From the NCBI RefSeq assembly GCF_900142845.1, contig NZ_FSRU01000002.1, forward strand, positions 2,852,001-2,916,000: a stretch of 64,000 nt of DNA, read 5' to 3'. Below are positions 56,929 to 64,000 of the stretch, piece after piece. Origin of the DNA: Paraburkholderia phenazinium (GTDB lineage: Bacteria; Pseudomonadota; Gammaproteobacteria; Burkholderiales; Burkholderiaceae). The stretch's first letter is position 1. Each line of letters begins with the position of its first letter. The position numbers and the translations under genes were made by a program. Under the pieces are notes generated by a model. That model saw only the letters and a program-made list of their open reading frames with translations, ran no database searches and was not told the DNA's origin.

Positions 56929-57851
56929 GCCTGCCCGAGTCCATCCAGGTCTTCGAACGCGGCTGGTTGTCGTCGAACAATGTGCTGCTGGTCGACGACG
57001 CGTGCGCCGCGATAGTCGACACCGGCTACGCGAGCCACGCACCGCAAACCCTCGCCCTGTTGCAGGCGGCGCTCGGCGAGCGGCCGCTCGATCTGATCGT
57101 CAACACCCATCTGCACTCGGACCACTGCGGCGGCAATGCGCTGCTTCAGGCGGCATGGCCTTGCCGTACCGCGATTCCCGCATCAGAGGCCGCAGCGATA
57201 CGTAACTGGGACGAGGCGCACTTGAGCTATCGCGGCACCGGCCAGACCTGCGAGCGTTTTACGTTTACCGAGACGCTTGCCCCAGGCGACCACCTCACGC
57301 TCGGCGCGCTCGACTGGCAAGTGCTTGGCGCACCAGGCCACGACCCGCACTCGCTGATGCTCTATTGCGCGGAAGAGCGCGTGCTGATCAGCGCGGACGC
57401 GCTGTGGGAAAACGGCTTCGGTGTGATCTTTCCGGAACTCGAAGGCGAAAGCGGTTTCGCGGAAGAACAGGCCGTGCTGGAAGCGATTGCAAAGCTCGAC
57501 GTGCGTACCGTCATCCCCGGTCATGGCGCGCCGTTCACGAACGTTTCGCTGGCGCTTGAGCGGGCCTTTTCGCGCGTGGCCTGGTTGCGCGCCGATCCGG
57601 CGCGCAACGCGAAGAATGCGCTGAAAGTGCTGATTGTGTTCAAGCTGCTCGAAGTGCGCACCATGAGCTTCGACGCGCTGCTGCGCATGCTCGACGCCGC
57701 CGCCGTCATGCGCGCCGCCGCGGCGATGCTCAAGCCGCGCGATGCCTGGCCGGCGCTGTTGCGGGGGTTGATCGAAGAGCTGGCGTCGAACGGCGGACCG
57801 TTGACGGTGGACGGCGAGCGTATCGACGCCCGGCGTATTGTCGCGCAGTGA
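56925..57851 (+). CDS. MBL-fold metallohydrolase
   Basis: A 308-residue metallo-beta-lactamase fold hydrolase with H62-L-H64-S-D66-H67 (VNTHLHSDHCGG), GAPGHDPHSLMLY, an aspartate in LISADALWENG and a final His in IPGHGAPF. The C-terminal 90 residues are helical. Likely a thioesterase or glyoxalase II-like enzyme. Last gene of the YbaK-DUF1289-MaoC-MBL chain. Confidence 0.9.
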   Translation: MSLPESIQVFERGWLSSNNVLLVDDACAAIVDTGYASHAPQTLALLQAALGERPLDLIVNTHLHSDHCGGNALLQAAWPCRTAIPASEAAAIRNWDEAHLSYRGTGQTCERFTFTETLAPGDHLTLGALDWQVLGAPGHDPHSLMLYCAEERVLISADALWENGFGVIFPELEGESGFAEEQAVLEAIAKLDVRTVIPGHGAPFTNVSLALERAFSRVAWLRADPARNAKNALKVLIVFKLLEVRTMSFDALLRMLDAAAVMRAAAAMLKPRDAWPALLRGLIEELASNGGPLTVDGERIDARRIVAQ

Positions 57852-57877
57852 ATCGGCGCCCACTAAAATCCAGGCGC

Positions 57878-57910
57878 AAAAAAAAACCGCTCGCCATGAA
57901 TGGCGAGCGG
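57878..57910 (-). terminator. Rho-independent terminator of the DMT transporter gene
   Basis: Stem CCGCTCGCCAT/ATGGCGAGCGG-type with a 3-base loop region (57887-57910). On the minus strand it is followed by nine T residues (57878-57886), so it ends the minus-strand EamA gene. Confidence 0.9.
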
Positions 57911-58030
57911 CGGAATTCGGTCGACGTGATCATCGTCTGAGGAAATCATACCCGGGCGGCATTTTTGATCGCATCGGTGATTTCCCTACAAAAACTTGAC
58001 ACTCTGACGTGGCGCGAATTCACACGCATG

Positions 58031-58930
58031 TCACGTAGACGAATATCGGCGCTGCGGCACCACCCGCCAACCGAGATTGACGCCCGCAGCGGCAAGCAGG
58101 ATCAGCACCGCGCCGAGTACCTGCACCCAGGCGAGTTTCTGCCCAAACGCCACCCGGTCGACGATGATCGCGACAACCGGATAGATGAACGACAACGCGC
58201 CGGTCATCGCGGTAGGCAGCTTCTGGATCGCGCCGTAGAGCAGCACATACATGATGCCGGTATTGACCACCCCGAGCGTGACGAGCTCGAGCCAATGCGC
58301 GCCGGTGGTCGGCAATGCGTCGAAGCGCACGAACGGCGCGAGCATCAGCACGCCGAGGCCGACCTGGATCAGCGCGATCAGATGCGGCGGCGTGCCTTTG
58401 AGATGCTTGGTGATGATCGACGACACCGCGTACATGGCCGCCGCGCCGACCGCATAGGCGATCCCTTCGAGGTACTGCCCCGGCACCGCGAGTACCGCCG
58501 GCTCGACGCGCACGACAAACACCAGCCCGACGAACGCCACCAGCAGCCACGCGACGGTGGACGCCGTGACGCGTTCGCGGAACACCAGCGCACCGAGCGC
58601 CACCAGCATGAACGGCTGCGTGTTGTAGACGGCCGTGGCCATCGAAATGGACGCGCGCGAATACGCCGCGAACAGCAGCACCCAGTTGAGGACGATCGCC
58701 GCGCCGCCGAGCGCCGCCAGCCCCAGCACGCGCCAGGAGAACAGGCTGCGCCGGAACAACCCGAGCGCGGCGCACACCAGCATCAAGGTAGCGCCGCCGA
58801 ACACGCAGCGAAAAAACACCACGTTGAGCGCGCTCTGCTGCGACGAGACGACCAGCCAGCCGATCGTCCCCGACATCAGCATGGCGACGCTCATCTCGGC
58901 CGCGCCGCGTCTCACTTCGTTGGTAGCCAT
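58031..58930 (-). CDS. EamA/DMT family transporter
   Basis: A 299-residue inner-membrane protein with about ten helices formed by two EamA repeats (about 10-140 and 155-285). Typical segments are VFFRCVFGGATLML and ITKHLKGTPPHLIALIQVGLGVLML split over the second repeat. Members export amino acids and metabolites. It is divergent from an Lrp-type regulator, 117 bases away, that likely controls it, a usual pairing for amino acid exporters. Confidence 0.9.
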   Translation of the reverse strand: MATNEVRRGAAEMSVAMLMSGTIGWLVVSSQQSALNVVFFRCVFGGATLMLVCAALGLFRRSLFSWRVLGLAALGGAAIVLNWVLLFAAYSRASISMATAVYNTQPFMLVALGALVFRERVTASTVAWLLVAFVGLVFVVRVEPAVLAVPGQYLEGIAYAVGAAAMYAVSSIITKHLKGTPPHLIALIQVGLGVLMLAPFVRFDALPTTGAHWLELVTLGVVNTGIMYVLLYGAIQKLPTAMTGALSFIYPVVAIIVDRVAFGQKLAWVQVLGAVLILLAAAGVNLGWRVVPQRRYSST

Positions 58931-59047
58931 CTTTCGGTCCTCCCAGGATTGATCACCGCATTGAAGGCAGTGTATTTAATCCAGATCGCCGAATACATGG
59001 CTAAACTGAGGCCCTCAGGTTCATCGACCTAATAATCGAAGGCCATC

Positions 59048-59521
59048 ATGGCAAAACGCCTCGCGCCGGCCAGCCCGCCCGCTGCGCTCGACGACACCGA
59101 TCGGGCGCTGCTGGCCGCGCTCGCAGAAGATGCACGCCAGCCGGTCAGCGAACTGGCGCGGCTCGTCGGCCTGTCGGCGCCGAGCACGGCCGAGCGTTTG
59201 CGCCGGCTCGAAACGCAGGGCGTGATCGAACGCTTCACCGTGCAGATCGATCCTCGCGCGCTCGGCTACACGCTGCAGGCCATCGTGCGCGTGAAGCCGT
59301 TGCCCGGGCAGTTGCATCTGGTGGAAGACGTGATCCGCCGCATCCCGGAGTTTGTGGAATGCGACAAGGTGACAGGCGACGATTGCTTCATCTGCCGCCT
59401 GTACCTGCATTCGATCGAGCAGCTCGACGAGATCCTCTCGAAGGTGACGGAACGTGCGGAGACCAGCACCGCCATCGTCAAGTCGACGCCGGTCGCGCGA
59501 CGGCTGCCGCCGCTGGGCTGA
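59048..59521 (+). CDS. Lrp/AsnC family regulator
   Basis: A 157-residue regulator. The HTH spans about 14-60 (LDDTDRALLAALAEDARQPVSEL, then SAPSTAERLRRLETQGVI), and the RAM ligand-binding domain spans 75-150. The effector is probably an amino acid. Divergent from the DMT transporter, so it likely senses the exported substrate. Confidence 0.92.
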   Translation: MAKRLAPASPPAALDDTDRALLAALAEDARQPVSELARLVGLSAPSTAERLRRLETQGVIERFTVQIDPRALGYTLQAIVRVKPLPGQLHLVEDVIRRIPEFVECDKVTGDDCFICRLYLHSIEQLDEILSKVTERAETSTAIVKSTPVARRLPPLG

Positions 59522-59602
59522 TCTTCTGCGCGCTGCTTCGCGAGACCCTGCCGAGTCCGCGTTGGCCCAGCGGAATGGGCTGCGCTCTGCGCAGCCCAGG
59601 CT

Positions 59603-60493
59603 TTACTGCTCGACGGTCTCGAAGAAGGCCAGCATCTCGGTGACCAGTTCCGCAGGCACCTCCTCCGGAATGTAGTGCCCGCACGGCAACGCCCGGCCGC
59701 TGACATCCCGCGCGACATGGCGCCATTCGGCAAGCGGCTCGAAGCACTTCTCGATCACCCCTTCCTCGCCCCACAGGATCCGCAGCGGACAGCCGATCTT
59801 GTGACCACGTTCGATATCCGCGCGATCGTGCTCGAGATCGATCGTCGCCGACGCGCGGTAGTCCTCGCACATCGCATGGACCGCCCCCGGTTGCCGCAAG
59901 GCGCTGCGATAGGCGTCGAGCTCCTCCGGTGCAAACGGCGTCAACCCGGCGTGGCGGCTGCCCATCACGCGGTCCACGTAGACATCCGGGTTCGCGCCGA
60001 TCAGCGTCTCCGGCAACGGTTCCGGCTGGATCAGCAAGAACCAGTGGAAATACAGCGTGGCGAAGGTGCGGTCGGTGGCTTCGTACATGGCGAGCGTCGG
60101 CGCGATGTCGAGCAGCATCAGACGCTCGACGGCGTCCGGGTGATCGAGCGCCATCCGGTGCGCCACCCGTGCGCCGCGGTCGTGGGCGCAGACCAGAAAG
60201 CGGTCGTAGCCGAAGTGGCGCATCACGGCGACCTGGTCGGCCGCCATCGCCCGTTTCGAATAGGGTGTGTGGGTCGCGTCGCTCTCCGGCCGCGCCGAGG
60301 CGCCATAGCCGCGCAGATCGGTGGCGATGACCGTGAAATGCTTCGCGAGCTGCGCCGCGCACCGATGCCAGATCAGATGCGTTTGCGGATGGCCGTGCAG
60401 CAGTAAGAGAGGCGGTCCTGCCCCGCCCTTGACCCCGAAAATATCGACGTCGCCCGCGGCGACGCGAAAGGGCGTGAAATCCTCGAAGGGCAT
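59603..60493 (-). CDS. Haloacetate (fluoroacetate) dehalogenase-like alpha/beta hydrolase
   Basis: A 296-residue hydrolase matching the fluoroacetate dehalogenase group. Key residues are in place: nucleophile D105 in CAHDRGARVAHRMALDHPD, carboxylate-binding R106 and R109, acid D129, halide pocket H150-W151 and Y212, and general base H273. The N-terminus LLLLHGHPQTHLIWHR is typical. It would cleave the carbon-fluorine or carbon-chlorine bond of haloacetates; epoxide hydrolase relatives lack the H-W-Y pocket. The ATG at 60493 is chosen over a TTG 27 bases upstream. Divergent from the nitronate monooxygenase gene. Confidence 0.85.
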   Translation of the reverse strand: MPFEDFTPFRVAAGDVDIFGVKGGAGPPLLLLHGHPQTHLIWHRCAAQLAKHFTVIATDLRGYGASARPESDATHTPYSKRAMAADQVAVMRHFGYDRFLVCAHDRGARVAHRMALDHPDAVERLMLLDIAPTLAMYEATDRTFATLYFHWFLLIQPEPLPETLIGANPDVYVDRVMGSRHAGLTPFAPEELDAYRSALRQPGAVHAMCEDYRASATIDLEHDRADIERGHKIGCPLRILWGEEGVIEKCFEPLAEWRHVARDVSGRALPCGHYIPEEVPAELVTEMLAFFETVEQ

Positions 60494-60630
60494 AGCGAGT
60501 CTCTTGTCGTTGTTCGTCAAAGCATTGTAGGAGCGCTGTGTGTCCGTACGGGGTGGGTTAGGTCACGTAACCGTAGAACCTGAACACTCCTTCCAACTGT
60601 CCGGCCCCTGCAGACGGACAGTCATTCGCC

Positions 60631-60649
60631 TATAATCGAACGATCGTTC
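60631..60649 (+). promoter_or_regulatory. -10 box with overlapping 12-base palindrome
   Basis: TATAAT at 60631-60636 followed at once by the perfect palindrome GAACGATCGTTC (60638-60649), about 135 bases upstream of the nitronate monooxygenase start. The position suits a repressor, for example TetR-type, but no such gene is adjacent. No clear -35 was found. Confidence 0.55.
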
Positions 60650-60783
60650 TTAAATTCGAATCACCCCGACGGACCAACCGGACGAGATGGCCAGCCTGGC
60701 GTCGCGCCGCGGTTTGTCCCGCTACACTTCACATACGCCGGGCGTTTGATGCGCACCGGTCCGCTTTACAGGAGACTCGCACC

Positions 60784-61743
60784 ATGGCATTGCCCGCCGT
60801 CCTGCAGCAGCTCGCGCTGCCCGTTGTTGCCTCGCCGATGTTCATCGTCAGCTATCCGGACCTCGTACTGGCCCAGTGCAAGGCCGGTATCGTCGGCTCG
60901 TTCCCCGCGCTCAATGCGCGGCCGGCGGAGCTGCTCGACGAATGGCTCACGCAGATCCAGGCATCGCTCGCCGAACACAAGGCCGCCCATCCGGATGCGG
61001 TGATCGGCCCGATCGCCGTCAACCAGATCGTTCATCAGTCGAATGCGCGGCTCGAGCATGACGTGCGGGTGTGCGTCGAACACAAGGTGCCGATTTTCAT
61101 CACCAGCCTGCGCGCGCCGGCCAGGGAGATCGTCGACGCGGTCCACAGCTACGGCGGCATCGTGCTGCACGACGTGATCAACATCCGTCATGCTCAGAAG
61201 GCGCTGGAAGCGGGTGTGGACGGGCTGATCCTGGTGGCGGCCGGCGCGGGCGGCCATGCCGGCACGACCTCGCCGTTCGCGCTGGTCGGCGAAGTGCGGA
61301 AGATTTTCGACGGCCCGATCATTCTGTCCGGCGCGATTGCCAACGGCGGCTCGATCCTCGCTGCGCAGGCGATGGGCGCGGACCTCGCGTACATGGGCAC
61401 GCGTTTTATCGCGACCCAGGAAGCGCACGCGGTGGAAAGCTACAAGCACGCAATCGTCAACTCGAGCGCCTCGGACATCATCTACACGAACCTGTTCACG
61501 GGCGTGCACGGCAACTACATCCGCGAAAGCATCCTCAACGCCGGGCTAGACCCGGATGCGCTGCCGGAATCGGACAAGACCGCAATGAACTTCGCCAGCG
61601 ACAAGGCCAAGGCGTGGAAAGACATCTGGGGCGCAGGCCAGGGCGTGGGCCTGATGGACGACGTGCCGAGCGTCGCCGAACTGGTCGAGCGTCTGAAGAA
61701 GGAATACAACGAAGCGAAGGCGCGGCTCGGGATCGCACGCTGA
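60784..61743 (+). CDS. Nitronate monooxygenase
   Basis: A 319-residue FMN-dependent TIM-barrel enzyme of the NMO/2-nitropropane dioxygenase family that detoxifies alkyl nitronates such as propionate 3-nitronate. Landmarks are LPVVASPMFIVSYPDLVLAQ, AGAGGHAGTTSPFAL, ILSGAIANGGSILAAQAMGADLAYMGTRF split over 180-210, and ATQEAHAV. Length and motifs fit the short class. An ACAGGAG-type ribosome site precedes the ATG. Confidence 0.92.
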   Translation: MALPAVLQQLALPVVASPMFIVSYPDLVLAQCKAGIVGSFPALNARPAELLDEWLTQIQASLAEHKAAHPDAVIGPIAVNQIVHQSNARLEHDVRVCVEHKVPIFITSLRAPAREIVDAVHSYGGIVLHDVINIRHAQKALEAGVDGLILVAAGAGGHAGTTSPFALVGEVRKIFDGPIILSGAIANGGSILAAQAMGADLAYMGTRFIATQEAHAVESYKHAIVNSSASDIIYTNLFTGVHGNYIRESILNAGLDPDALPESDKTAMNFASDKAKAWKDIWGAGQGVGLMDDVPSVAELVERLKKEYNEAKARLGIAR

Positions 61744-61758
61744 TCCTCGCGAACAACG

Positions 61759-61780
61759 CACGGCTCCTTTGGGGGCCGTG
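61759..61780. terminator. Weak hairpin between convergent genes
   Basis: CACGGCTCC and GGGGCCGTG form a short stem between the nitronate monooxygenase stop and the convergent LysR stop, followed by a mixed T-containing stretch. A weak terminator at best. Confidence 0.4.
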
Positions 61781-61870
61781 AGTCGTTTCATTTACAAAGC
61801 GCCCGACACCGGCTCTTGCTCGACGCAGCGGCACGCATTCAAGCCTCTATACCGGCGGACGCCCGTCCGC

Positions 61871-62809
61871 CTAGCTCACTGCCAGCGCCTTGATCTGCTC
61901 GAGCGACGGCCACAACGTCTCGTCTGCGAATCGCTCAGCCAGAAAATCGACGAACGAGCGTACCTTCGCCGACAGGTGACGCCGGCTCGCATACACGACA
62001 TGAATCGGCAACTCGCGCGGCGGCACCTGGTCGACGAGCAGCGGCACCAGCCGGCCCGCGGCGAGATCGTCGCCGATCACTTCCGTGCCAAGCATCGCAA
62101 TCCCGGCGCCTTGCAGCACGATGACCCGTTGCGCCTCCAGGTGATTGACGATCAGGTTGCCGGACAGCCGCACACGCGGCCCGCCTTCCGCGCCTGAAGG
62201 GCCGAGTTCCGGCGCAGCGACGCCCGCGTACTGCAGATAATTGTGGCGCGACAGATCGGCAATGCGGGTGGGCGTGCCATGGCGGCGCAAGTAGTCGGGC
62301 GACGCGCACAGCACCAGGTGCGCCGTCGCAATCTGCCGCGCAATCAGCGACGACGACTTCAAGCCCGACGGCGAGGCGCGAATCGCGACGTCGAACCCCT
62401 CGTCGATCAGTTCGACAACGCGATCGGACAACGTGATTTCCACCGTGACCTGCGGATACTGCGCCGCGTAGTCGGCCACCGCGCTCATCACACGGCTCAG
62501 GCCAAACGCCGACAGCGACGACACCCGCAGCCTCCCCTGCGGCACGACGCTCGCGGCGCCGACCGCCTGTTCCGCTTCGTCGAGTTCGGTCAGCACCTGG
62601 CTCAGCCGTTCGTAATACTCACGACCCGCCTCGGTGGGCGCGACGCGCCGGGTGGTGCGGTTCAGGAGCCGCGCACCGAGCTGCTGCTCCAGATGCATCA
62701 CGTGCTTGCTCGCCATCGCCGCGGACATCTCCATGCGCTCGGCCGCGCCGACGAAGCTCCCCACTTCGACGACGTGGCGAAACACTTTCATGCTGACCAA
62801 GGTATCCAT
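61871..62809 (-). CDS. LysR-family regulator
   Basis: A 312-residue regulator with a winged helix at 4-63 (MKVFRHVVEVGSFVGAAERM, then SKHVMHLEQQLGARLLNRTT) and an effector domain from about 90. The MAASKH-like recognition helix and RVAPTEAG pattern place it in the DsdC/CrgA-like subgroup. The target is unknown; neither neighbour is divergent from it in the usual regulator-target way. About 200 bases separate its start from the porin stop. Confidence 0.92.
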   Translation of the reverse strand: MDTLVSMKVFRHVVEVGSFVGAAERMEMSAAMASKHVMHLEQQLGARLLNRTTRRVAPTEAGREYYERLSQVLTELDEAEQAVGAASVVPQGRLRVSSLSAFGLSRVMSAVADYAAQYPQVTVEITLSDRVVELIDEGFDVAIRASPSGLKSSSLIARQIATAHLVLCASPDYLRRHGTPTRIADLSRHNYLQYAGVAAPELGPSGAEGGPRVRLSGNLIVNHLEAQRVIVLQGAGIAMLGTEVIGDDLAAGRLVPLLVDQVPPRELPIHVVYASRRHLSAKVRSFVDFLAERFADETLWPSLEQIKALAVS

Positions 62810-62912
62810 GGCAATCGCTCGTGCGAGGAATCAATCGACGCCATTTTGCCGTCTTTATCAAAGCAGTGTGAGCAAACCAGTCTTATCGCCCCTTTCCGTT
62901 TCCAGAAGCGAC

Positions 62913-62942
62913 AAACCCCGCCTTCTCACGAAGGCGGGGTTT
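62913..62942 (-). terminator. Porin terminator
   Basis: A 12-base perfect stem (62913-62924 and 62931-62942) with a 6-base loop, downstream of the porin on the minus strand and ending in TTT there. It can act on both strands. Confidence 0.85.
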
Positions 62943-63017
62943 GCGAAGCACAACGCGTCGCAGCCGGGGATGCGCTCAAGAGAACACCGGGCCGGGCCGC
63001 TTCAGGTTCGAGGATGC

Positions 63018-64000
63018 TCAGAACTTCGTGCGGATACCCACGCCGTACGTGTTGCCCGAGGTCTGGCTGGTGTAGTGGTCGTACATATAAGCCGCGTAGA
63101 CGTCCGTGCGCTTGGAGAGCGGATAGTCGTAGCCGAGCGCCGCCGTCTCACGCGTCTGGTCCAGGCCGCTGCCGTCGCGCGAGTACGCGTACGAAGCCAT
63201 GATCGTGCCGGGGCCGGCCGGCACCGTGACGCCGCCCTGGGCGGTGTTCACATGCCAGCTGCCCGTGGTCTGGTCGTTGTACGTGTACATGTACTGACCG
63301 TAGAACTTGATGAACTTCAGGTCGAAGGTGGCGCCGAACTGGGCCACGCTCTGGCTCTTCATGTCCGGCAGGCCGACGCTCTGCGCGAGGCCGGTGAGGT
63401 CGCCCGGATTGTTGTTGAAGTTCACGTACTGGTACACACCGGTCAAGGCGAACGGGCCATGGAAGTACAGGAACTGGGCGCTCCACTTCTTCGCGCCGTT
63501 ATCCCCGGCCGTATTGCCGAGCGCGTACATCACGTTGGCGCTCAAGCCATTGAAGTTCGGCGACGAATACTCCACCGCGTTGTTCCAGCCCGAATCGCCG
63601 ACCACGCCCTGATCGGTCGTGTAGGTCGGGAACGTGCCGAGGCCGAGGTACGTGTGCCATACCATCGGCGAGAATTCGTACGAGTCGACGAACGGGTTGA
63701 ACAGGATGGTCGACACGAACAGCGGCGTCGTCAGGCGTCCGGCCGTCACCGTGCCGTATGGCGATTCGATACCCACATAGGCGTTACGCGAGAACATCGT
63801 ATCGCCCGTGAAGCGGCCGTACTGGCCGTTCTGCGCCAGGAAGAAGCCTTCGAGCGTGAAGATCGCCTTGTAGCCGCCGCCCAGATCCTCCGCTCCCTTC
63901 ATACCCCAGTAGGACGTCGACATACCGCCGCCGGACACCTCCGCTGCGCTTTTGCCGTCCGGGAATTTCTGCACGCCGACCCATTCGTCGACCTGACCGT
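63018..64000 (-). CDS. Gram-negative porin (5' end outside window)
   Basis: A trimeric outer-membrane porin of the OmpC-like Burkholderia type (16-stranded barrel). The visible part includes GMKGAEDLGGGYKAIFTLE, SRNAYVGIESPYGTVTAGR (the usual start of the barrel after loop 1), Tyr/Asn-rich loops such as YQYVNFNNNPGD, and the C-terminal strand YGVGIRTKF ending in Phe, the BAM recognition signal. The frame is open at the window edge, so the signal peptide and first strands are missing. Confidence 0.92.
   Translation of the reverse strand, partial: GQVDEWVGVQKFPDGKSAAEVSGGGMSTSYWGMKGAEDLGGGYKAIFTLEGFFLAQNGQYGRFTGDTMFSRNAYVGIESPYGTVTAGRLTTPLFVSTILFNPFVDSYEFSPMVWHTYLGLGTFPTYTTDQGVVGDSGWNNAVEYSSPNFNGLSANVMYALGNTAGDNGAKKWSAQFLYFHGPFALTGVYQYVNFNNNPGDLTGLAQSVGLPDMKSQSVAQFGATFDLKFIKFYGQYMYTYNDQTTGSWHVNTAQGGVTVPAGPGTIMASYAYSRDGSGLDQTRETAALGYDYPLSKRTDVYAAYMYDHYTSQTSGNTYGVGIRTKF

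Overview
The window is a high-GC, densely coded stretch of a betaproteobacterial chromosome. Protein families and gene neighbourhoods point to Burkholderiaceae, most likely Paraburkholderia or Burkholderia. Supporting signs are a methionine synthase split into two genes, PhaM, DUF3567, DUF1840, DUF2917 and DUF3108 proteins, the MerR-aceK-carbonic anhydrase-thiolase block, and the bioA-F-D-B operon. Most of it is housekeeping DNA. No tRNA, rRNA, CRISPR array or prophage was seen.

Left part (1-23.7 kb). A minus-strand envelope and lipoate block holds lipB (cut by the window edge), ybeD and a DacC-type carboxypeptidase, interrupted by a LysR/DUF2917 pair. Next comes a seven-gene minus-strand operon for MCE/Mla-type lipid transport (STAS-permease, ATPase, MlaD-like, PqiC-like lipoprotein), continuing into VanZ, a thioredoxin-like ferredoxin and an alpha/beta hydrolase. 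It is divergent from birA-coaX. Then follow hldC, a diiron ferritin-like protein, a patatin, PhaM, an enoyl-CoA hydratase, a LivK-like binding protein, a fumarylacetoacetase-family gene divergent from an IclR regulator, a DUF3108 protein, an enol-lactonase-like hydrolase and DUF3567.

Middle (23.9-45.7 kb). metH is split into a homocysteine/zinc gene and a folate/B12/activation gene. Between the halves sits a translationally coupled AAA ATPase plus DUF4276 (Toprim-like) pair resembling two-gene phage-defence modules; this is the best candidate for an undescribed system here. Then come argS, an FtsN-like SPOR protein, dsbA and an SDR, a dipeptide-type binding protein, and a metallo-hydrolase divergent from a MerR regulator across a strong palindrome. 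The MerR gene leads an operon with aceK, carbonic anhydrase and thiolase, followed by an SDR and ychJ.

Repeat island (45.7-47.6 kb). A roughly 670-bp long-inverted-repeat element carries an IS3-family insertion in its right arm, with a 3-bp target duplication that can be read directly against the intact left arm.

Right part (47.9-64 kb). The bioAFDB operon is followed by a small hydrolase, a VOC protein, a hydroxyacid reductase, HMG-CoA lyase, a tightly coupled YbaK-DUF1289-MaoC-MBL set, a DMT exporter divergent from an Lrp regulator, a fluoroacetate-dehalogenase-like enzyme divergent from a nitronate monooxygenase, a LysR regulator, and a porin cut by the window edge.
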